From Acholeplasmatales bacterium DTU056 (GTDB taxonomy: Bacteria; Bacillota_I; Bacilli_A; ML615J-28; CAG-698), in assembly GCA_001512985.1 (NCBI GenBank), contig LFRX01000046.1, positions 28,302 to 63,829 of the forward strand: a DNA stretch of 35,528 nt, written 5' to 3'. The position numbers were made by a program, and so were the translations under genes. Positions 16,163-22,186 of this stretch are shown in pieces; position 1 is the first letter of the stretch, and each line of letters begins with the position of its first letter. A model generated the notes under the pieces. That model searched no databases, had not been told where the DNA came from, and saw nothing but the letters and a program-made list of their open reading frames with translations.

Positions 16163-17423
16163 GGTAAAAGCAAATATTAATATGAGAATAATTTTTCTTT
16201 AATAATCGTTGATAACTATTTTTTAAGCCCAAATTAAGAAGTTCTACTAAATATATACGTGAATATAAAGGAATTGGACTTTGATCATTTGCTGGTAATA
16301 GGTGATATTTTAGTAATTGGGAAAGTTGAAAACGAGATAATCCTTCCATTTTAGCAACTAAATAATTAAGAAATTTTTTATGAATAGAATCATATTTACT
16401 AAATGTATAACTTTTAGCTTTAGCTATTAATTCTTGATAATCAGCTTGTCTACTTAAATAACCACATAAAATCAATAATGTAAATTCCGCCGCATTCAGC
16501 TTTTCTTTACTCTGCAATAATTCATATGCCTGCTTAAACAATTTATTATTTAGATAAATTAAAGCCTGATAGTAAATAATTCCGTCTTGAAAAGTGTTTA
16601 ATGATTGATCAAGAGTTAAATTGTGTAAATCTATTAATGATTGATTGTGCTTTTCTCGTGACTGTATTTCAAGCATCATCATTTGCAATTTATATAATCG
16701 CCAGAATGGATAATTAATAAAACGTTCTTCTTTTAAAATATTTAAACAATATTCTAATAAATGACGAATATTTAAATGATAAGCAACAATAAATAATTGC
16801 TCATAATATAAGGCTTGAAAAGGTGAAACATTTTTAGCCAAATTCATTAGTAAAGAAATATTGCTTTCTATTTTTCTAAATTGATTTGTTTTTATATAAT
16901 ATTCCGTTGCTAATAAAGTAAAAATATTCAGCTCTTCAGCAGTTAAAGTTGATTTAACATCATTTATTAAGTCTATCTCTTTTTCGACGGCTGGAAAATT
17001 ATTTTTATACAAATAAAAAATTATTTTTACTAATCCATCATTGGCACAATAATATGGATTATCAAGAATACTTTCTAAACTATTAATTTTATCTTCATAA
17101 TCATATAAATACCACTTCAAAATCTCTTTTAAATCTTTTTGCTTATGCTGCTTAACTAACTCTTCAAAATTAATATCCAATCTTTCACATATAGCCTCTA
17201 AATATGAAGTATGAGCTACAATACTCATATTTTCAATTTTTGATAAATAACTGAGACTACATATTCCCTTAGCAATCGCCTCTAGTGTTAAATTTTTGGC
17301 CAAACGTTGCTGCTTAATAGCCTGCGAAATTTTCCTAGAAATTGCTTCATCAAGTTCAAATTGTTTTGTGTTAACTTGTCCACCAATATAGTGATTTGAT
17401 AATTTTACTGACATATTATTCAT
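16155..17423 (-). CDS. XRE-family regulator with C-terminal TPR-like repeats (RRNPP-like architecture)
   Basis: Cytosolic transcription regulator of 422 residues. The HTH_3 domain lies near residues 25-85 (ISQAIKQQRLAKNLTLEAIA, then SLSYLSKIEN). The rest is an all-helical array of TPR-like pairs (repeated YY.Q and alternating leucine patterns, about residues 100-415). This is the layout of the RRNPP group (PlcR, Rgg, PrgX) that senses short peptides, but I cannot name an ortholog and see no convincing peptide gene next to it. The start is set at the ATG at 17423, directly after GGGAGGGAG; the longer frame would need a TTG and include the ribosome site. A perfect Spo0A-type box (TGTCGAA) sits at its probable transcription start. 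Confidence 0.8.
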   Translation of the reverse strand: MNNMSVKLSNHYIGGQVNTKQFELDEAISRKISQAIKQQRLAKNLTLEAIAKGICSLSYLSKIENMSIVAHTSYLEAICERLDINFEELVKQHKQKDLKEILKWYLYDYEDKINSLESILDNPYYCANDGLVKIIFYLYKNNFPAVEKEIDLINDVKSTLTAEELNIFTLLATEYYIKTNQFRKIESNISLLMNLAKNVSPFQALYYEQLFIVAYHLNIRHLLEYCLNILKEERFINYPFWRLYKLQMMMLEIQSREKHNQSLIDLHNLTLDQSLNTFQDGIIYYQALIYLNNKLFKQAYELLQSKEKLNAAEFTLLILCGYLSRQADYQELIAKAKSYTFSKYDSIHKKFLNYLVAKMEGLSRFQLSQLLKYHLLPANDQSPIPLYSRIYLVELLNLGLKNSYQRLLKKNYSHINICFYLE

Positions 17424-17445
17424 TATCTCCCTCCCTAAAACACTG

Positions 17446-17484
17446 TTCGACAATATCTTACAAAAGTTTTACAAGAATTGTCAA
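17446..17484 (-). promoter_or_regulatory. Promoter of the XRE-TPR regulator with an overlapping Spo0A-box match
   Basis: Leftward TTGACA (17479-17484), 18 bp, TAAGAT (17455-17460), then TGTCGAA (17446-17452), a perfect match to the Spo0A box, placed about where transcription would start. The -35 is consensus and the -10 is 4/6. A 7-bp match alone is weak evidence. Confidence 0.45.
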
Positions 17485-17498
17485 TAATTTGAGTTTGA

Positions 17499-17516
17499 AA
17501 AAAACATGAGTTTTTT
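17499..17516 (-). terminator. Weak terminator-like hairpin after the YgjP gene
   Basis: Stem AAAAAAC/GTTTTTT with an ATGA-type loop, leftward ending in a T run. The stem is almost all A-T, so it is a weak candidate. Confidence 0.3.
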
Positions 17517-17539
17517 AGTGCTATTTTTAAGTATCAATC

Positions 17540-18241
17540 TTAATATCGTTTATCTAGAAGCATATGGTAGTGATTTAATTGTTGTTTGTTGTGTCGATAA
17601 TTAGGTAAATATTTATATAGTTCTAAATAAAACTTTCGACTATGGTTAGGGACAATCAAGTGAATAATCTCATGAATTATTACTACTTCAATTAAATTCG
17701 GTGGTAAGTGAATTAATCTAGTATTTAAAATAATTTTTTGCAAGTGATGAAAACATACTCCCCATCGTGAACGATAATTTTTAAAATCTAGATTTACTTC
17801 AAATTGATTATTAAATTTTCGAAATAATATTTCATTAAACATATCTTGAAGATATTTAATATTTTCCTGTCTAATTGTTGTTAAATATTTCTTATTCGTT
17901 TTTAAATTTACTGGTATATATATTTTGGATTCTTCGATAAAAATTTCTTTATAATCTTTCGAAAATATAATTTCATATAATTTCCCAAATAACCAAATTT
18001 TTTGATCACTTAATAAATATTCAAATTTTAATTTGTTTGCTTGTTCAATTAATTTTAAAAATTTTTTTATGATTTTATCTTTGTTTTGAAATATTTGATT
18101 AATAATAAAATCATTTGTCAAACGATAATTAGCATTAGCAATTATTTCATTTGGATAATAAAATTTTAAACTAATTCCACGATTTCTAGTTTTATTAATC
18201 GTTAATTGATACTCCATATTATCTAAATAAATCTTTGGCAT
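17540..18241 (-). CDS. YgjP-family (DUF45, M48-like) zinc metallopeptidase
   Basis: Predicted SprT/YgjP-type metalloprotein of 233 residues. The C-terminal half carries the family signature NYRSRWGVC (155-163) and the zinc site HEIIHLIVPNHSRKF (H190, E191, H194, H200). The N-terminal half is the charged beta-rich part usual for the family (IYLDNMEYQLTINKTRNRGISL). No signal peptide or membrane helix is seen, so it is cytosolic. Its biological role is not established. It starts 27 bp after spoIVFB and may be cotranscribed at the end of the radC-spoIVFA-spoIVFB cluster. The poor ribosome site AAAGGAG lies close to the ATG. Confidence 0.87.
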   Translation of the reverse strand: MPKIYLDNMEYQLTINKTRNRGISLKFYYPNEIIANANYRLTNDFIINQIFQNKDKIIKKFLKLIEQANKLKFEYLLSDQKIWLFGKLYEIIFSKDYKEIFIEESKIYIPVNLKTNKKYLTTIRQENIKYLQDMFNEILFRKFNNQFEVNLDFKNYRSRWGVCFHHLQKIILNTRLIHLPPNLIEVVIIHEIIHLIVPNHSRKFYLELYKYLPNYRHNKQQLNHYHMLLDKRY

Positions 18242-18268
18242 ATTAAACTCCTTTTAATGTATCATTTT

Positions 18269-18865
18269 TTAGTTTCGTTGAATTATTCTTTGCAATAAAT
18301 AGTAATCACGTTGGAATGATAACATAATATTTTTATAAAGTAAATAAATTACAATAATTATCAACGCAATACTTAATAATTTAAACGCATAAAAACTAAG
18401 CACTATAAGACAGAAAGAGGAAATTATTAGTGATATCATATATTCAGTTTGAAACTTACAAAACATAGATAAAATATTTGTTAATATTAAATATCCATCT
18501 AATGGAAATATTGGTAAACTATTGAAAATTATTAAAATCAAATTAAAGTTCAGAATCATTTCTTGGTATTTAAAACTTGGCCCATTATAAACTATCAAAT
18601 AAATAATTCCATTAGTTAATATCCCTGCAAATTGTATGATTAATAATTTAAATTTTGATATTTTTCGAAAACTAATATCAATAATTCCACCTAATGCTGT
18701 GATGGTTATTGACACAATTTTTTGATTAAATATTTTGGCCCACAATAAATGGCTTAATTCATGTAACAAAATTGAAATAAAAAATATTAAAAACGGTATA
18801 AATTGACTAGTAAATAATGATAGTAGCAATAATATTAAAAATGAATAATGAATTCGAACTTTCAT
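18269..18865 (-). CDS. spoIVFB: SpoIVFB-type intramembrane metalloprotease (S2P/M50), lacking the CBS domain
   Basis: Intramembrane protease that in B. subtilis cuts pro-sigma-K in the outer forespore membrane. The 198 residues form a polytopic membrane core: the zinc motif LLHELSH (H35, E36, H39) in the second helix, LGGIIDI (cf. PFGGTVEV), a QFAGILTNG segment, and the second motif NSLPIFPLDGY with D123 (B. subtilis NLLPIWPLDGG). The cytosolic tail RDYYLLQRIIQRN matches RHYIHVRFLLER, and the protein ends there. B. subtilis SpoIVFB has about 90 more residues forming a CBS domain that binds ATP and the substrate. The start overlaps the spoIVFA stop (ATGA), the classical spoIVFAB coupling. Assignment rests on motifs plus gene order. 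Confidence 0.9.
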   Translation of the reverse strand: MKVRIHYSFLILLLLSLFTSQFIPFLIFFISILLHELSHLLWAKIFNQKIVSITITALGGIIDISFRKISKFKLLIIQFAGILTNGIIYLIVYNGPSFKYQEMILNFNLILIIFNSLPIFPLDGYLILTNILSMFCKFQTEYMISLIISSFCLIVLSFYAFKLLSIALIIIVIYLLYKNIMLSFQRDYYLLQRIIQRN

Positions 18866-19404
18866 ACTGGTAACACGTCATCAAGATTTACGATTCCATT
18901 CTTTGAGTAAACATATAAGTCAAAAGTATCATTATTTACTTCACCAATGATATCTCCAGCTTTTACATATTGATAGATATTAACCTTTTTATTTGAAATA
19001 TTATCGTAAACATATTCATACCCATCAATTGATTTTACTGTTATCTTGTAAGTATCTTTCTTTTCAATTTTTACAACAACACCACTTCGGATATTTTTAA
19101 CACTACTAGAAACGTTTATTCTTCTTCCGCCATCAATGATTGTATAATCATCATAAACAACTGTACTAGTTTCTTTAGTATCTTCAATATCAATTGGAAT
19201 TAGTTTTAAATTTGGACGATTAAAATAACTAATGATTTTTACGATATTAATATTTTGACGCATTGCATTTTGAACCTTTTCTAAAGAAACTATATTATAT
19301 CGTGTCCCAATTAACAACAGTACTAATAATGATAACCCAATTACCATTTTATATAAAAAGCGATCAATCATATTTAATTCATAATCCTGCTTATTTCTAC
19401 TCAT
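18862..19404 (-). CDS. spoIVFA: SpoIVFA-type regulator of pro-sigma-K processing (degenerate M23)
   Basis: Membrane partner that holds and regulates SpoIVFB during engulfment. The start is set at 19404 (180 residues, MSRNKQDYELNMIDRF) after an AAGGGTGAG site; the longer frame overlaps the radC end and lacks a ribosome site. It has one membrane helix (about 20-36), a linker, and a C-terminal LytM/M23-like beta domain (SVKNIRSGVVVKIEKKDTY, then YVKAGDIIGEVNNDTFDLYVY). The HxxxD and HxH zinc ligands are absent (DLYVY replaces LHFEV), as expected for a non-enzymatic SpoIVFA. In B. subtilis mreBCD and minCD lie between radC and spoIVFA; here radC is directly upstream. Confidence 0.85.
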   Translation of the reverse strand: MSRNKQDYELNMIDRFLYKMVIGLSLLVLLLIGTRYNIVSLEKVQNAMRQNINIVKIISYFNRPNLKLIPIDIEDTKETSTVVYDDYTIIDGGRRINVSSSVKNIRSGVVVKIEKKDTYKITVKSIDGYEYVYDNISNKKVNIYQYVKAGDIIGEVNNDTFDLYVYSKNGIVNLDDVLPV

Positions 19405-19444
19405 CTTCTCACCCTTAATATAACATATGCATACAAGCATTAAA

Positions 19445-20125
19445 TTAGAATAACATATTATGTTCTTGAAAGCTAAAATAACGATTTTTACCGACAATAA
19501 TATGATCAACGATTAATAAATCAACAATTTTAGCTGCTTGGACTATTTTTTGTGTCATTAAAATATCCGGTTGACTTGGTTCAGGATTACCACTTGGATG
19601 ATTATGAATTAAAACAATCGCAATACTTGATAGTTTAAACGCCCATTTGAATATATCGCGTGGATTTATTATTGTTTGCGATAATGTCCCGACGGAAATC
19701 GTCTTTTTAGCAATTAATTCGCTTTTAGCATTTAAATATAAACACACTAAAGTTTCTTGAGTTAAATGTTGTAATTCCTCTTTAACAAGTAAATAAGCTT
19801 TTTTGGGCGTATCAACAATTTGTTCAGGGGGGAGTGGTGTATTAATTCGCTTACCGAGTTCGATTGACGCAAGAAGTTCTACTGCCTTAACTTCCCCAAT
19901 CCCTTTTATCTTTTTTAGTTCATTGATAGTAATCTGATTTAACATATTAATATTTTCCACTTGCTTTAAAACATTTTTAGCTAAATCAATTACTGATATA
20001 TCTCTAGTTCCGGTCCGTAGTAAAATTGCCAGTAATTCGTAGGTTGCTAAGGATTCAGGTCCATATTTAATTAAACGTTCACGGGGCCGTTCTGAACTTG
20101 GAATCTCATGTAACATTAAACTCAT
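19445..20125 (-). CDS. radC: RadC family JAB/JAMM-domain protein
   Basis: RadC-like protein of 226 residues (molecular role still uncertain; not proven to be a repair enzyme). The N-terminal helix-hairpin-helix part shows ERPRERLIKYGPESLATYELLAILLRTGT and KKIKGIGEVKAVELLASIELG. The C-terminal JAMM domain keeps its metal site VLIHNHPSGNPEPSQPD (H174, H176, D187). The start MSLML and RIP length match B. subtilis RadC. A GGAGG site 7 bp upstream lies at the edge of a 12-bp inverted repeat (20136-20164) that could mask it. Gene order spoIIB-radC-spoIVFA follows Bacillus with maf, mreBCD and minCD removed. Confidence 0.95.
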   Translation of the reverse strand: MSLMLHEIPSSERPRERLIKYGPESLATYELLAILLRTGTRDISVIDLAKNVLKQVENINMLNQITINELKKIKGIGEVKAVELLASIELGKRINTPLPPEQIVDTPKKAYLLVKEELQHLTQETLVCLYLNAKSELIAKKTISVGTLSQTIINPRDIFKWAFKLSSIAIVLIHNHPSGNPEPSQPDILMTQKIVQAAKIVDLLIVDHIIVGKNRYFSFQEHNMLF

Positions 20126-20135
20126 AGATAATCCT

Positions 20136-20164
20136 CCTTTATTTTATATTAAATAAAATAAAGG
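20136..20164 (-). repeat. 12-bp inverted repeat covering the radC ribosome binding site
   Basis: Perfect arms CCTTTATTTTAT/ATAAAATAAAGG (20136-20147 with 20153-20164), 5-bp spacer. On the leftward RNA the second arm ends in AAAGG of the AAAGGAGG Shine-Dalgarno, so the hairpin could hide it. There is no T run, so it is not a terminator. Confidence 0.7.
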
Positions 20165-20176
20165 AAATTTACTTTC

Positions 20177-20797
20177 TTACATTAATGTTTCGCAAATTAC
20201 CCGATATATTTCTAAACGATATTTAGTTTTTAATTGTTCATTCTTTAAACTTTTTAATGTCATAAAATAAGAAAAAACTTCAATATTTTCAGGACTAATA
20301 TAAAACTCTTCACTTAAAATAATTTCTTTATTTTTTAAGGAATTAAATAAATTTTCAATTACTTCATCCCAAAACTTCTTTTGAGTGCCATTTAGAAATT
20401 GACTAGTTAAATCATAAAAAGATTTTTGGCGAATAGTTAGATTGATTTCATTTAAATTAATTTTTTTGATTTGGTTTTCTAAATCACTTTTTTTTATACT
20501 AATATCTAAATAAATGCAATAAAAGTTTTTCTTCCCAATTCGTTCATTAACAACAATTGATTGATAACCTTTACTAGTTAAGACTTCGTAAGTTGTTTGA
20601 GCAAGCTTAGCATCTTCAAATCGTCCTGCTTCAAGTAAAAAAAGGGTATGGTTGTCTACTTGCAAAGAATCACCAATTGTATTTTGAGTTTGCGTAAAAT
20701 TGATTCGACCACTTAAGAAAAATCCTACAAGTAACCCAATTATTACACCTAAAATAATCCCGAACACATCAAAATCTGACTTTCTTCTTCTCATCAT
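20177..20797 (-). CDS. SPOR-domain membrane protein, SpoIIB-like
   Basis: Bitopic membrane protein of 206 residues. The start is set at the tandem ATGs at 20794-20797 (MMRRRKSDF) after GGGAAAGGG; the longer frame runs back through a terminator into folC. Basic N-terminus RRRK, one membrane helix (about 12-31, FGIILGVIIGLLVGFFLSG), then a SPOR-like peptidoglycan-binding region (about 50-125: TLFLLEAGRFEDAKLAQTTYEVLTSKG onward) and a helical tail. SPOR domains bind denuded septal glycan. B. subtilis SpoIIB, a SPOR protein acting at septal thinning and engulfment, sits between folC/comC and maf-radC, the same position, so SpoIIB is the best guess; sequence similarity alone is weak. Confidence 0.65.
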   Translation of the reverse strand: MMRRRKSDFDVFGIILGVIIGLLVGFFLSGRINFTQTQNTIGDSLQVDNHTLFLLEAGRFEDAKLAQTTYEVLTSKGYQSIVVNERIGKKNFYCIYLDISIKKSDLENQIKKINLNEINLTIRQKSFYDLTSQFLNGTQKKFWDEVIENLFNSLKNKEIILSEEFYISPENIEVFSYFMTLKSLKNEQLKTKYRLEIYRVICETLM

Positions 20798-20804
20798 TCC
20801 CTTT

Positions 20805-20839
20805 CCCCTCTTAGATGATATTGTAGAAATAAAGAGGGG
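20805..20839 (-). repeat. 8-bp inverted repeat in the spoIIB-like leader
   Basis: Perfect arms CCCCTCTT/AAGAGGGG (20805-20812 with 20832-20839), 19-bp spacer, in the region between the folC terminator and the spoIIB-like start. One arm abuts the ribosome site; it could be an operator or an RNA hairpin that shapes translation. Confidence 0.4.
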
Positions 20840-20869
20840 AAAAGTTTGTAAAATTATGAATGTTTTGTA

Positions 20870-20899
20870 AAAATAAAAAAGGATATTGCTATCCTTTTT
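20870..20899 (-). terminator. Terminator overlapping the end of folC
   Basis: Stem AAAAAGGATA/TATCCTTTTT (20876-20885 with 20890-20899), 4-nt loop TTGC, followed leftward by TTTTTTATTTTT. The folC TAG stop (20889-20891) lies in the loop and stem, so terminator and coding end overlap. Confidence 0.87.
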
Positions 20900-22163
20900 G
20901 TGATAAAAGTATTTTACGTACTTCACTAGCAAAATACAAACTCCCGCAAAAAACATTCATCATTTGATCATTATTATCAATTAGTTCTTCTATTAATTCT
21001 TTTACTTCTAAGATATAGTGTTTATTAGGATGAGTTGATAAGTTATATAATTCTTCAGCACGATTACTTCGTTTGTAATGATATTCGGTAAATATCATTT
21101 CAGATGCCACTTCTTCTAATTTTTTAATCATTACGTCTTTCTCTTTATCATGGGAAACTGCAAAAATAATTCTAGTTTTTTTATCTAAATTAACATCTTT
21201 GATGAAACTTACTAATGACTCTATTCCACCTTCATTATGGGCCCCATCAACAATCATCAACGGCTCTTGGCGTAAAACTTCAATTCGCCCTGGCCATGTA
21301 GTATTTTTTAATCCCCGCACAATATTATCATGCGTAATCGGAAAATATTTTTGTAAATATTTGGCAACTTCAATACTTAAAACACTATTACATGCTTGAT
21401 AGTGGCCTAAAAGTTGTAAGGAATAGTTAAAATCTTTATATGTATAAGTAGTTTCAGTTAATGATACTTTAATATTTTGAATATCATTCGGATAGACAAA
21501 ATATAGCGGAGTTTTCTTTTCATTAGTATAATCAATAAATAAATTTGCCAAGCGTTCATCATAAGTCGTAAATAAAGGTACATTAGTCTTAGCAATTCCC
21601 AATTTATTTAAGGCGATTTCTTCTAGCGTGTTTCCTAAAATTTTCATATGATCATAAGAAACATTAGTAATTACACTAACTAATGGTATGATGATATTGG
21701 TAGAATCGAGAAGTCCTCCTAAGCCTACTTCTAAAATAACCACATCTATATCTTTTTTAGAAGCAAAGAATAAAAAACTAATTAAAGTTAGGGCTTCAAA
21801 AAAAGTGGGATTTTCAAGTCCATATTCAGAAAATTTTGGATAATATGTTAATAATAAATTTCCATAGTGAAGCAATTCATCATCACTAATATATTCTTCA
21901 TTATATCCAATCCGTTCGTTAAAACATACTACATATGGTGAAATAAAGGTTCCAACATTTAATCCAGCGTCACGAAGAATATTTTTTAAATAACTTACTG
22001 TCGACCCTTTACCATTAGTCCCGCCAATATGGATAAAGCGGAGATTTTGTTGGGGATTACCAATGATCTCACAATATTTTCGCATTTTTTTTAATGATAC
22101 CTTGGGTGAAGTACGCTTTTGACTTTCGATCCACGCAATAAAATCATTAATATTTGTAAACAT
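20889..22163 (-). CDS. folC: Folylpolyglutamate synthase / dihydrofolate synthase
   Basis: Adds glutamate residues to folates; many bacterial FolCs also make dihydrofolate. The 424 residues match the Mur-ligase-like family: P loop FIHIGGTNGKGSTVSYLK (about 43-60), VVILEVGLGGLLDSTN, SYDHMKILGNTLEEIALNKLGIAK (carrying the usual conserved H and K), TWPGRIEVLRQEPLMIVDGAHNEGG, the FolC-specific DGAHN motif, and DKEKD. It lies 23 bp after the hybrid kinase and keeps the Bacillus valS-folC association with one gene inserted between them. Confidence 0.95.
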   Translation of the reverse strand: MFTNINDFIAWIESQKRTSPKVSLKKMRKYCEIIGNPQQNLRFIHIGGTNGKGSTVSYLKNILRDAGLNVGTFISPYVVCFNERIGYNEEYISDDELLHYGNLLLTYYPKFSEYGLENPTFFEALTLISFLFFASKKDIDVVILEVGLGGLLDSTNIIIPLVSVITNVSYDHMKILGNTLEEIALNKLGIAKTNVPLFTTYDERLANLFIDYTNEKKTPLYFVYPNDIQNIKVSLTETTYTYKDFNYSLQLLGHYQACNSVLSIEVAKYLQKYFPITHDNIVRGLKNTTWPGRIEVLRQEPLMIVDGAHNEGGIESLVSFIKDVNLDKKTRIIFAVSHDKEKDVMIKKLEEVASEMIFTEYHYKRSNRAEELYNLSTHPNKHYILEVKELIEELIDNNDQMMNVFCGSLYFASEVRKILLSQKG

Positions 22164-22186
22164 ATAGGTCTCCTCTTATTTATTTA

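Noticed and set aside
17505..17603. 32-codon plus-strand ORF (MSFLVLFLSIN...) next to the XRE-TPR regulator, considered as a signalling peptide
   Set aside because: No Shine-Dalgarno, no basic N-terminus for export, and it is antisense to the YgjP gene end.
19405..19509. N-terminal extension of SpoIVFA
   Set aside because: Overlaps the radC coding end with no ribosome site; AAGGGTGAG directs the start at 19404.
20798..20956. Long N-terminal extension of the SPOR-domain protein
   Set aside because: It runs back through the folC terminator into folC; the ribosome site lies at 20797.
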